Origin: Pandoraea aquatica
GTDB taxonomy: Bacteria > Pseudomonadota > Gammaproteobacteria > Burkholderiales > Burkholderiaceae
Direction: 5' to 3'
Assembly: GCF_902459565.1 (NCBI RefSeq)
Contig: NZ_CABPSN010000002.1
Location: forward strand, 434,001-498,000
Length of the DNA stretch: 64,000 nt
Made by a program: the position numbers and the translations under genes. The notes beneath the pieces are model-generated. The model was not told the DNA's origin. It did no database searches and saw only the letters and a program-made list of their open reading frames with translations. Positions 46,957 to 54,814 of the stretch are shown here, one piece after another. The stretch's first letter is position 1, and each line of letters starts with the position of its first letter.

Positions 46957-48099
46957 CTAGCCACAGGGGCGTGTTCGTCCCTTTCGACGGACGACGGACG
47001 CCGGACTTCGCAGCAGGTCTCGGCGGTGCGAGTTCGGGCGCGGCAGGGGAACGGCCACGACATCCGGCGCTTGGCCACGCATGGGTACATCATCCGAATG
47101 CCCCCCGGCGGCAACCTGGAGCGAGCCGCCTGGCACGTCGGGTGAGGCCGATGCTTCGAAGGGGGCTGCCGGCAAAGTGTCCGCTTCGTGTCCGAGACCG
47201 TCGACATCCAGTGCATGCATTTCTGATGGGGCCGGACGACGAATCACCTGCACTGGGCCTTGCCCTGCACGCGGCTTCGGTTGGATAGGCGTGTGAAGCG
47301 TCTCGGCGTCCGAGGCCGCCACGCGAGGTACCACGACTTCCGTCTGTGGATCGCCTTGCCACGCGCGTGGATCGAGCACGCGCATCAACATCACCATGTC
47401 GTCCCCAACGGTCGGCTTGCCTTCGATCTGTTGGGCAGCTACATACGAAATGTCGCCAGGTACGCGGCTCAGGCGCACCTGAGGAATCAGACTCGTGGAT
47501 AAGTCCAGCACCTTGCCGCCGCGCGTGACGGACTTGCGTGTTTCGGGGGCGACCGATTCGTCCGCGAAGACTTCGTACGCCTCGCCCAGCGAAGCGCCGA
47601 ATTCCTCGAACGGCGAGCGCGATGCGGCGACGATCCTGAGCAAGTCCAGCAACGTGTAGGCGGTCTTGATGTAGGTACGATCGACGAGACGGATGTCGAC
47701 GTCGTCAGGCGTAGACGTACCGTTTTCTGACGCTTCGATCTGCGGCGCGAAAGCCGGACCTGATGCGCGTTGCGAAAGAAAGGAGTGGTCGGCATTCGCG
47801 TCGGAGACGAGATTTCGACGCGGGATGGCACCCGCAGCCGGCGACACGAGATTGGCCACGAACAACACCGCGAATGCGGTCGGCCAGATGCCGGGCGCAC
47901 GCTGTGCCACTTTCGATGCGCGGTGTGTTTGCGGGACATCGTGTGTGTGATGGCCGGCGCGCCGTGCATACCGGGCCCGACGGAAGGTGACATGAAAGCC
48001 GTCGGACGCGCCGGACGACGACTCACGATGCTGACGTGCGGGTGACAGCCCGTAGTGGGGTGTGAAGTGCCGGGGACTGTGATGCAAGGCGTACGGCAT
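46957..48099 (-). CDS. paralogue B, N-terminal part of a frameshifted gene
   Basis: 380 codons. It starts MPYALHHSP like paralogue A (MPYASYRR), has a basic first 70 residues, a hydrophobic segment IWPTAFAVLFVANLVSPAAG at 71-90, and a helical domain (LLDLLRIVAASRSPFEEFG, SLIPQVRLSRVPGDISYV, EGKPTVGDDMVMLMRVLDPR) matched in paralogue C. After about residue 340 the frame reads Arg-rich and stops. Continuing in the other frame gives the missing C-terminal half. GAGAGGACGCC precedes ATG 48099. A 20-bp inverted repeat sits just upstream of that ribosome site. Confidence 0.65.
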   Translation of the reverse strand: MPYALHHSPRHFTPHYGLSPARQHRESSSGASDGFHVTFRRARYARRAGHHTHDVPQTHRASKVAQRAPGIWPTAFAVLFVANLVSPAAGAIPRRNLVSDANADHSFLSQRASGPAFAPQIEASENGTSTPDDVDIRLVDRTYIKTAYTLLDLLRIVAASRSPFEEFGASLGEAYEVFADESVAPETRKSVTRGGKVLDLSTSLIPQVRLSRVPGDISYVAAQQIEGKPTVGDDMVMLMRVLDPRAWQGDPQTEVVVPRVAASDAETLHTPIQPKPRAGQGPVQVIRRPAPSEMHALDVDGLGHEADTLPAAPFEASASPDVPGGSLQVAAGGHSDDVPMRGQAPDVVAVPLPRPNSHRRDLLRSPASVVRRKGRTRPCG

Positions 48100-48120
48100 G
48101 GCGTCCTCTCCCGAAGTGGT

Positions 48121-48173
48121 GGGCCACCGAAACGTCATGGCGCATGTGCAGCACCATGACGTTTCGGTGGCCC
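48121..48173. repeat. perfect 20-bp inverted repeat in the leader of paralogue B
   Basis: The arm at 48121-48140 is the exact reverse complement of 48154-48173, with a 13-base loop. As RNA it forms a very stable hairpin whose foot is about 10 bases from the paralogue B ribosome site. No T-tract follows on either strand, so it is not a normal terminator. Confidence 0.8.
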
Positions 48174-48316
48174 GGGAGATGAAGACTGCCATCGCACCGA
48201 CGTGCCGGGCTTGCGCATCGGTCGGATCGATTATCGTTTTTGGATGATCGTTATTTCGGATAGCGATGTAAATGCCGGATACCCGCGAAGCGTTTCATCC
48301 GATGAAAGCAGCCGCT

Positions 48317-50425
48317 TCACGTCGCCGTCGACGTCTGAATCACGCTGCTGCCGGAACCGTCGGAACCCTTCGATTCCTGAGATCCGCCGGAGCCTTGCGA
48401 ACCACGCGAGCCACGTGATCCGCTCGGACTCGACCGCGCAGCGAGCGCGCGATCGCGAGGTGCCGGGTAGGGGCGCGTGAGCGCCACCCTGAACGGCTTG
48501 CCGGAACGGTGTCCCGTATCGGCAAGCGCCATATCCAGGTCGGTCATCAGTTCCTCGATGCTGTCCGTATCGGCGAACGAAGACGCCTTGACCCGGCTCC
48601 ACGGGTCGAGCAGAACGGTGGAGTCGCGTGTGAGGAACAGCGCGGCGGTGAAGCGCTCCGAGCTGATGCCGTCGACGCTGCCCTCGATCGGCGGTTGGGG
48701 CGTCGACAGATCGAGAAGATCGATGAAATGATCCGATTCGGTATAGATCACCATGACATGCGCAGGCTGGCTCTTGGGTTGCACCGTCATGATGCGGATG
48801 TGATGACTGGGCACGCCGCGCGCGAGCAGGTAGTGAAACAGAATCTCGGCGTTCTCCTGACAGAATGCTTCCGGACTGAGGTCGTACACACCGGTGTCGA
48901 TGTAAGCGTCGTAGTGAATCGCCGTGATCTCGGCCGCTTCGCGCTGTTGCTCGAAGAGCGTGGCATATGGATCAAGACGCATGAGCTGCGGCACCAGAAT
49001 CTGGCGGTGCTCGACGATGGAGTTGTCGCGTAGCGGGCGCAGATCTTCGCGATTGGTACGCATCAGATGCAACTGACTCAGATCGCGGTAGGCGAGCTGA
49101 ATCGAGTCCCGCACATCGCGATCGGGAATGTGACGGATGGCGTCCGCGATCTGGTTCTGACTCATCGCAACGCTGTCGGGCGTCGACTCCCGGCTCGGAC
49201 CGCAACCGCCGCCGCATAGCCGCAACGGTGCTTGCGCCTGCCATCTCCCGGTCTCTGGGTCGTACGTCACCGGTACTTGAGCGCGGGTGCCGCGCGGGGC
49301 GTCGACCAACCAGTGATTCGCTTGCGGTGACGCGCTCAGGCGATAGAAGCCGACCTCTCCGCCGAGATAGTGTCGGGCGTCGATGACGAACAACTGTGGA
49401 TGCGACGTGTCGGGGTGCGCCCCCGGCGGGAGCGCTTGTTCGTACCCTCGAAGATGATCGCTTTCGCCGTCGATGCGATGTTCGGAGAGACTTGCCGGAT
49501 GGCCGCTTCGCGGCGGTTCGAGCGCGTTTGCAGGGGCGGCGGCGGGTGCTGCGGAAATGGCGTCGCCTTCCGCCTTGGGTTCGACGTTAATGCCGTTGTT
49601 GGTGTGCTCGACGTCGAGGACGTCATGACCCGAGGCAGGACGCTCAGCCGGCACCCACGCCGAAGGCACAAGATCCGCCGACGGCTCACCGGCCTGCATG
49701 GGCACCGACACACCTAGCGCGCGTGGATCGCTCATCTGGATCAATGCGCCGATGCGCTCGGCATTCGTGGGCTTGCCCTCCGACGCATCGGCGGCAGCCT
49801 CCGCCACATGACCGCCGAGCCGCGCGCTTTGTACCGATGGAATCAACGCCGTCACCATGTCGATGAAGGCACCGACATCTTTTACGGTCTCCAGCGTTTC
49901 ACGGTCGAGTTCTTCGCCGGCAACGAGGACGTTCATCTCGTTGATCACCTGCGCAAGATTCTGGAACGGTGCGCTCGATGCGCCGAACGCGCGCATCAGT
50001 TCAGGCATGGAGTAGTCGGACTTAATGGCGGAATGCGGTGCGGGAGCGCGCTGCACGTCATCTGCCGTGCCAGCGAAGGTGCCAGAGGTATGGAGGACGG
50101 TGTCGTTCCCGATGTCGTCGTCCAGGCGCTGCTTGTCTCGCGAGAACGGGAGCCTCGGGCCTGCCAGCGTGTGCGGCACGAGGTTGGCGACGACGGTCAG
50201 CGCGAACACCGTCTGCCAGTGCATCGGGGACGATGCTTTGCTCGGGGCGCTTCGGCACGGGCCGTTTGCCGCCGACACGTGCGCACGCGGCGAAGCGCGC
50301 GTTCCGCGAAAATGACGCGGAAACTCATGCACGCCGAAGCGGCTGCTCTGGCGACGATTTGCGGTGGGGGAGAGTCTGTAGCAGGGCGCGGAACCGATCG
50401 CGCGATGGTGTGGCACATGCGACAT
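48317..50425 (-). CDS. putative exported papain/transglutaminase-fold protein, paralogue C
   Basis: 702 aa, the intact full-length form. Residues 1-69 are basic; 70-89 are hydrophobic (HWQTVFALTVVANLVPHTLA). A helical domain follows at about 125-235 (LMRAFGASSAPFQNLAQVIN, ALIPSVQSARLGGHV, EGKPTNAERIGALIQMSDPR), then an Ala/Pro linker, the beta module (YLGGEVGFYRLSA, QVPVTYDPETGRW), CGGGCGPSR, and the Cys-His-Asp domain: FCQENAEILFHYL (Cys522), PAHVMVIYTE (His556), VLLDPWSRVKA (Asp607). The tail is Ser/Gly-rich. GGAGG precedes ATG 50425 perfectly. First gene of the tandem set. Function not known; a secreted effector, toxin or surface enzyme is the best guess. Confidence 0.7.
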   Translation of the reverse strand: MSHVPHHRAIGSAPCYRLSPTANRRQSSRFGVHEFPRHFRGTRASPRAHVSAANGPCRSAPSKASSPMHWQTVFALTVVANLVPHTLAGPRLPFSRDKQRLDDDIGNDTVLHTSGTFAGTADDVQRAPAPHSAIKSDYSMPELMRAFGASSAPFQNLAQVINEMNVLVAGEELDRETLETVKDVGAFIDMVTALIPSVQSARLGGHVAEAAADASEGKPTNAERIGALIQMSDPRALGVSVPMQAGEPSADLVPSAWVPAERPASGHDVLDVEHTNNGINVEPKAEGDAISAAPAAAPANALEPPRSGHPASLSEHRIDGESDHLRGYEQALPPGAHPDTSHPQLFVIDARHYLGGEVGFYRLSASPQANHWLVDAPRGTRAQVPVTYDPETGRWQAQAPLRLCGGGCGPSRESTPDSVAMSQNQIADAIRHIPDRDVRDSIQLAYRDLSQLHLMRTNREDLRPLRDNSIVEHRQILVPQLMRLDPYATLFEQQREAAEITAIHYDAYIDTGVYDLSPEAFCQENAEILFHYLLARGVPSHHIRIMTVQPKSQPAHVMVIYTESDHFIDLLDLSTPQPPIEGSVDGISSERFTAALFLTRDSTVLLDPWSRVKASSFADTDSIEELMTDLDMALADTGHRSGKPFRVALTRPYPAPRDRALAARSSPSGSRGSRGSQGSGGSQESKGSDGSGSSVIQTSTAT

Positions 50426-50453
50426 AGGAAGGCCTCCGTAAAACACACAAGGC

Positions 50454-50496
50454 GGGCCGTGCATGTGTCGTCGACGACAGCGTCATGCGCCGGCCC
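50454..50496 (-). terminator. imperfect hairpin between nitronate monooxygenase and paralogue C
   Basis: GGGCC and GGCCC at the ends and GCATG/CATGC inside pair with small bulges, with TCGTCGACGA at the tip. On the minus strand it is followed by TTGTGTGTTTTA. It may end the upstream transcript or structure the paralogue C leader. Confidence 0.4.
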
Positions 50497-50633
50497 GGGG
50501 GGAGGAGCTTGCCACTGGCATGCGCGCGGATGCTTGCGTTTCGTTGGATAGCGCTGTCGGTTCTGCGAATTTGCGAGGGAATGTCGGCGTTGCTATCCGG
50601 CGCGAGACGCAAGCGATCTCGCGCCGAGCTACG

Positions 50634-51581
50634 TCAGCCCGCCAGACGCCTGCGCGTGTCGTCGTACTCTTGCTTGAGGCGCGCAATGATGTCCGCCGCC
50701 GGACGTACGTCGTCCATCAAGCCCACGCCCTGACCCGCGCCCCAGATGTCCTTCCACGCTTTCGCCTTGGAGAAGTTCATCGCGGTCTTGTCGGCCGTGG
50801 GCAGGTTCTCCGGATCGAGGCCCGCATTCAGAATGCTCTGGCGGATGTAGTTGCCCGACACGCCGGTGAACAGGTTCGTGTAGATGATGTCGTTGGCACT
50901 GGCGTCGACGATGGCCTGCTTGTACGTCTCGCTCGCATTCGCCTCAGCGGACGCAATGAAGCGCGTGCCGATATAGGCGAGGTCTGCGCCCATCGCCTGC
51001 GCGGCGAGAATCGAGCCACCGTTGGCGATCGAGCCCGAGAGCACGATGGGGCCGTCGAAGATCTTGCGCACTTCGCCCACGAGCGCGAACGGCGAGAGCA
51101 TGCCCGCATGCCCGCCCGCGCCCGCCGCCACAAGTATCAGACCGTCCACGCCGGCTTCGAGCGCCTTGTTGGCGTGACGCAGATTTATGACGTCGTGCAG
51201 CACGATACCGCCGTAGCTGTGCACCGCGTCGAGCACTTCCTTGGGCGGCGCACGCAGGCTCGTGATAAAGATCGGTACGCGATGCTCGACGCACACGCGC
51301 ACGTCGTGTTCAAGCCGCTGATTCGACTGATGCACGATCTGGTTGACGGCGAGCGGGCCGACGACGGCATCCGGGTTCGCGGCCTTGTACGACGCAAGCT
51401 CTTCGGTGATGCGCGACAACCAGTCTTCGAGAATCTGCGGCTCGCGCGCGTTGAGCGCGGGGAACGAGCCGACGATACCGGCCTTGCACTGCGCGAGCAC
51501 CAGTTCCGGATAGCTCACGATGAACATCGGCGACGCCACGACAGGCAACGCCAGGTTTTGCAGAATCTTGGGAAGGGCCAT
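50634..51581 (-). CDS. nitronate monooxygenase (2-nitropropane dioxygenase family)
   Basis: 315-aa FMN TIM-barrel enzyme that oxidises alkyl nitronates. Motifs: VVASPMFIVSYPELVLAQCK at the start, VLHDVINLRHANKALEAGVD, LVAAGAGGHAGMLSPFALV with the conserved His of the flavin site, and SGSIANGGSILAAQAMGADL then YIGTRFIAS at the phosphate-binding end. GGAGACTTC precedes ATG 51581. Single gene unit by position. Confidence 0.92.
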   Translation of the reverse strand: MALPKILQNLALPVVASPMFIVSYPELVLAQCKAGIVGSFPALNAREPQILEDWLSRITEELASYKAANPDAVVGPLAVNQIVHQSNQRLEHDVRVCVEHRVPIFITSLRAPPKEVLDAVHSYGGIVLHDVINLRHANKALEAGVDGLILVAAGAGGHAGMLSPFALVGEVRKIFDGPIVLSGSIANGGSILAAQAMGADLAYIGTRFIASAEANASETYKQAIVDASANDIIYTNLFTGVSGNYIRQSILNAGLDPENLPTADKTAMNFSKAKAWKDIWGAGQGVGLMDDVRPAADIIARLKQEYDDTRRRLAG

Positions 51582-51797
51582 GAAGTCTCCTTGAACAGAA
51601 CGTTCCGTGGGGGCGGTGTCCGTTGCATGCCTTGCGTCGACGCGCAATTGCCGGACGCGCGTGTCGCCTATACGGCAACGCACTTTCGCGAACGATCGTT
51701 CGATTATAGGGGGATTCGATGGCGGCTCGGCGCACTGCGTCTCGAAGAAAGCTTCGGTTCCGCCGCGCCTTTTGTCTCCGTATCAGGGAAAGTCCTC

Positions 51798-51826
51798 TTG
51801 GGTCGACGCTCTGTGCTGACTACGAT
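51798..51826 (+). promoter_or_regulatory. promoter of the candidate small RNA
   Basis: TTGGGT (51798-51803) and TACGAT (51821-51826) are exactly 17 bases apart. The expected start is about 51832-51834. No plus-strand protein gene follows. Confidence 0.45.
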
Positions 51827-51831
51827 AAAGA

Positions 51832-51958
51832 CGCGTGCCAGGGGACACCGGTAGCCGGTGTCGCAGGACGAGCGCCGCGTTAGCGACCGCAGCGTTCGTC
51901 CGGCACGTCACGTCCTCAAACGCCGCTTGCCGTCACTGGCGAGCGGCGTTATTTTTTT
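51832..51958 (+). ncRNA. candidate intergenic small RNA, about 125 nt
   Basis: Three stems in a row: GACACCGG/CCGGTGTC (51844-51862, loop of three), GGACGA/TCGTCC enclosing a smaller CGC-GTTA-GCG hairpin (51866-51901), and a 13-base terminator stem (51919-51931 with 51938-51950) followed by ATTTTTTT. A spaced promoter lies just upstream. It does not code for a credible protein and points toward, and ends before, the convergent MBL gene. No known RNA family is recognised. The call rests on promoter plus structure plus terminator. Confidence 0.5.
51919..51958 (+). terminator. strong plus-strand rho-independent terminator
   Basis: AACGCCGCTTGCC pairs with GGCGAGCGGCGTT (one G-T pair), loop of six, then ATTTTTTT. 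It has a T-tract only for plus-strand transcription, and no plus-strand gene precedes it. Confidence 0.85.
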
Positions 51959-51984
51959 GCCGACGAAGCGGGACGCACACCGGC

Positions 51985-52908
51985 TCAGACGGCGTGCAAC
52001 GTGTCCGTTTCGGTGTCGTAGCGCAGCGCACCGGCCTTAGCCAATTCCGCGACGAGCGCGTCGAGCAACGCGGGCCATCCGGACGGCGGGGCGAGCATCG
52101 CCGCCGCATTGCGCCAGGCGCGCGCGGTATCGAGCGTCGCCTTGAGCATTGCACCCGTCATCTGTCCTTCGGCCATCAACTTGAACACGATCAGTACCTT
52201 CAACGCGTTGCGGGCGTTGCGGGCGGGATCGCTTTGCAGATAGTCGAGACGGCCGCGTGCGGCAGCGAGTGCACCGTCGACGTCGTCGAACGGCTTGCCG
52301 TGCCCGGGAATGACCATTGAGACGTCGAACTGTTCGATGAGGTCGAGCACGGCGGCCTGCTCGATGAATCCCGACTCGCCGTCGAGTTCCGGGAAGATCA
52401 CGCCGAAGCCGCGTTCCCAGAGCGCGTCGCCGGAGATGAGAATGCCGTCGGCGGCGTTGTAGAGCATCAGCGCGTGCGGATCGTGTCCGGGCGCGCCAAG
52501 CACCAGCCATTCGTGTTCGCCGAGCGGCACAGTGTCGCCGGGCGAGAGTGTGTCGTCGAACGTGAAGCGTGCACATTGCTGGCCGGTCGCGTCGAACGAC
52601 AGGCGGCGTTCGTCCCAGTGACGCACGGGATCGGCCTCGGCGGCGGGCACCCACGTGCGGCAGCCGTAGCGGGCCTGCAAGGCGGCGTTGCCGCCGCAGT
52701 GGTCGGAATGCAGATGCGTGTTGATGAGGCGCGCGAGCGGCTGGCCTTCGGGCAGTGCGTGCGCCACGAGGGCCAGCGTTTGTTCCGAATGGCTGACGTA
52801 GCCGCTATCGACGAGCGCGGGCTCATGGCCGAGGAACAGCACATTGTTCGATGAGAGCCAGCCGCGCTCGAACACGCGCAACCCGGCGGGCAGGGTAAGC
52901 GAGGTCAT
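51985..52908 (-). CDS. MBL-fold metallo-hydrolase
   Basis: 307 aa. Zinc-binding H-x-H-x-D-H is in LINTHLHSDHCGGNAALQ; further ligands are His in APGHDPHALML, Asp in ILISGDALWERG and His in VIPGHGKPFDD. The C-terminal 80 residues are helical, a common extension in beta-lactamase-like hydrolases. Reaction unknown, probably a thioester or glyoxalase-like hydrolase given its neighbours. MaoC gene precedes it by 49 bases on the same strand. Confidence 0.9.
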   Translation of the reverse strand: MTSLTLPAGLRVFERGWLSSNNVLFLGHEPALVDSGYVSHSEQTLALVAHALPEGQPLARLINTHLHSDHCGGNAALQARYGCRTWVPAAEADPVRHWDERRLSFDATGQQCARFTFDDTLSPGDTVPLGEHEWLVLGAPGHDPHALMLYNAADGILISGDALWERGFGVIFPELDGESGFIEQAAVLDLIEQFDVSMVIPGHGKPFDDVDGALAAARGRLDYLQSDPARNARNALKVLIVFKLMAEGQMTGAMLKATLDTARAWRNAAAMLAPPSGWPALLDALVAELAKAGALRYDTETDTLHAV

Positions 52909-52957
52909 TGGGCGTATCTCGTTAGGCGATGGGATGTTCTTTCGCTTGCGTCAGCGA

Positions 52958-53389
52958 TCAGGCCGGTTTGGGGCACACGAGAATCTTGGCCGTGGCCGCG
53001 ATCACCGTCTCGCCGTGCTGATTCACGGCCTCGCCGTCGAGCGACACGATGTCGCCTGCCAGCTTCTCTTTCCACAAACTGTCGGTGACCGTCCAGCGCA
53101 CGGTGATGTCGTCGCCCGCATGCACGGCGCGGCGCAGCTTCATGTCGAACTCCAGGCCGAGCGGTTGTGCCGTTTTCGAGTAGTGCGTGGCGAGCAATGC
53201 GGCGAGATACGACATCTGCTGCGTGCCCGACGAGATCAGTCCCCCGAAACGCGGATCGGCAGCGGCGTACTCGGCGTCGAGGTGTAGCGGATTGAAGTCG
53301 TGCGCGAGCGTGGAGAACTCGCGGATCGAATCCGGCGAGAAGTGATGGTTGGCGGAGAACGTCTCGCCGACGGCAACGATTTTTCCCAT
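52958..53389 (-). CDS. MaoC-family (R)-specific hydratase/dehydratase
   Basis: 143-aa hot-dog protein. The hydratase motif is seen as FSTLAHDFNPLHLDAEYAA with Asp and His of the active site, then FGGLISSGTQQMSYLAALL. It likely hydrates enoyl-CoA thioesters in fatty acid or aromatic catabolism. It lies between the MBL hydrolase and DUF1289 genes on one strand and fits a local acyl-CoA metabolism cluster with the thioesterase and HMG-CoA lyase. Confidence 0.9.
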   Translation of the reverse strand: MGKIVAVGETFSANHHFSPDSIREFSTLAHDFNPLHLDAEYAAADPRFGGLISSGTQQMSYLAALLATHYSKTAQPLGLEFDMKLRRAVHAGDDITVRWTVTDSLWKEKLAGDIVSLDGEAVNQHGETVIAATAKILVCPKPA

Positions 53390-53460
53390 GAGTAATGACA
53401 GTAGTCGGGACGATAGTTGAGCAGTATTGGCGTGAGTGTCGGCGCGTGTTGCGAAAGCCG

Positions 53461-53703
53461 CTAAGCGTCGCCGGTACCCGGCTTGTTCACGACCACGCGA
53501 CGATGCATCTCAGGTGGCGGCTCATGCTCCGCACGTCGCGCGGGCAATAGCGACCAGACGAGGCGTTTGGCGTCGTCCGCCATCGTCGACCACGCCGCGA
53601 TCTCGTCGATGGTGCGCCAGCAGCCCGAGCACCAACCCGTCGCGGGATTCATGCGGCAGATGTTGGTGCAGGGCGACGGGACGGGGGAATCGAACGAGGT
53701 CAT
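53461..53703 (-). CDS. DUF1289 domain-containing protein
   Basis: 80-aa protein with the DUF1289 Cys pattern SPCTNICRMNPATGWCSGCW followed by RTIDEIAAWSTM. The four Cys probably bind a metal. ATG 53703 lies 29 bases after the thioesterase stop. A long frame upstream to 54132 is only the thioesterase gene read out of frame. Confidence 0.85.
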   Translation of the reverse strand: MTSFDSPVPSPCTNICRMNPATGWCSGCWRTIDEIAAWSTMADDAKRLVWSLLPARRAEHEPPPEMHRRVVVNKPGTGDA

Positions 53704-53732
53704 GAGCAGTGGGGGCGCGTGGCGCGTCGGTT

Positions 53733-54170
53733 TCAGATGGGCAGGCCGAGCTTGGCCGCTTTCTCGCGCAATTTGCCGTGAAAGCGTTCCTGATCGACGA
53801 TCACGCGCTCGTGCGTGCCTGAGCTGACCTTGTCGAGACCGTCCCAGGCGGCAACTTCGAAGCGCAGCGTACGCCCGTCGACGTCGATCAGCTTGCCCCG
53901 GATGCGCAGCGTGTCGCCCGCCGGCGTCGCCGCCAGATGCGTGAAGGAGACGAGCGTGCCGAGCGACTGCTCGCGCGGCCAGTCCAGATACGGACGGATC
54001 GCCTGAAGGCACGCGCATTCCAGAATGCCTGCGAGATAGCCCGTAGCCAGCACCGCTGGCATGTCGCGGCAAAGCTCGACATCGTCGTAGAGTTCGGGGA
54101 CGACGGCCTTCTTCGGCACGCGATACGTCCACTCGAATGTCAGGCCCGGCACAAGTTCGGGGCTCGGCAT
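53733..54170 (-). CDS. FlK-like acyl-CoA thioesterase
   Basis: 145-aa hot-dog thioesterase. VLATGYLAGILECACLQAIRP and LGTLVSFTHLAATPAGDTL show the Thr, Glu and His pattern of fluoroacetyl-CoA thioesterase relatives (H-L-A-A-T-P-x-G). It probably hydrolyses a short acyl-CoA. AGGAGACCTGCC precedes ATG 54170. Same strand as DUF1289 and YbaK genes. Confidence 0.85.
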   Translation of the reverse strand: MPSPELVPGLTFEWTYRVPKKAVVPELYDDVELCRDMPAVLATGYLAGILECACLQAIRPYLDWPREQSLGTLVSFTHLAATPAGDTLRIRGKLIDVDGRTLRFEVAAWDGLDKVSSGTHERVIVDQERFHGKLREKAAKLGLPI

Positions 54171-54252
54171 GGCAGGTCTCCTTGTTCTTGTGAGCGGTGA
54201 CGGTGTGTCGACCGCAGGTCGATCGTGCGTCGTCGGCGACGCTTAGCTACGG

Positions 54253-54771
54253 TCAGCCACGCAGAGCGACGTCGACGACCGGCGCGCCCGTCATCGCCAC
54301 CAACTGCTGCGGCGTCAGGTTGAACACAGCGTGCGGGTGGCCGGCGGCGGCCCACAGGCTCGCGAGCTTCAGCAGATCTTCGTCGATCAGCGTGACAGGC
54401 GATACGACGTGTCCGATCGGGCTCACGCCGCCAATCGAGTAACCGGTTTTTTCCTTGACGAAGCGGGCGTCGGCGCGGGCGAGTTCACCCACTTGCGCGG
54501 CGACCTTCTTTTCGTCCACGCGGTTGATGCCGCTGGCAATGACGAGCACCGGCGTGTCGTCCGCCGCGCGACGGAAGATGATCGACTTGGCGATCTGTGC
54601 GACCTCGCAGCCGAGGCCGGCGGCGGCTTCGGCCGACGTCTTGCCGGTGGCGGGCAGCAGTACGATCGGCTGGTCGTGGCCCATGCCCGCGAGTAGCCGC
54701 GCGACGTGGCGCGCGCCTTCGGGCAATTGGTCTTCGTCGGCGGATTCGGGGATTTGTGGCGTGTCGCTCAT
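54253..54771 (-). CDS. YbaK/EbsC-family aminoacyl-tRNA deacylase
   Basis: 172 aa. Motifs: SAEAAAGLGCEVAQIAKSII with the conserved Lys, then LVIASGINRVDEKKV and GYSIGGVSPIGHV (the substrate-binding G-G-x-x-P-x-G-H). Members hydrolyse mischarged aminoacyl-tRNA such as Cys-tRNA(Pro). 43 bases separate it from the HMG-CoA lyase gene on the same strand. Confidence 0.9.
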   Translation of the reverse strand: MSDTPQIPESADEDQLPEGARHVARLLAGMGHDQPIVLLPATGKTSAEAAAGLGCEVAQIAKSIIFRRAADDTPVLVIASGINRVDEKKVAAQVGELARADARFVKEKTGYSIGGVSPIGHVVSPVTLIDEDLLKLASLWAAAGHPHAVFNLTPQQLVAMTGAPVVDVALRG

Positions 54772-54814
54772 GGTCGGTTCGATCGGGTCCGTGGGGGCGC
54801 TTCTGGGGCAGACG

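Larger units (their letters stand above)
51582..51984. other. 403-base gap holding a probable small RNA
   Basis: No protein gene is supported. The left part is the nitronate monooxygenase promoter side. The right part, on the plus strand, holds a promoter, three hairpins and a terminator described separately. Confidence 0.5.
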
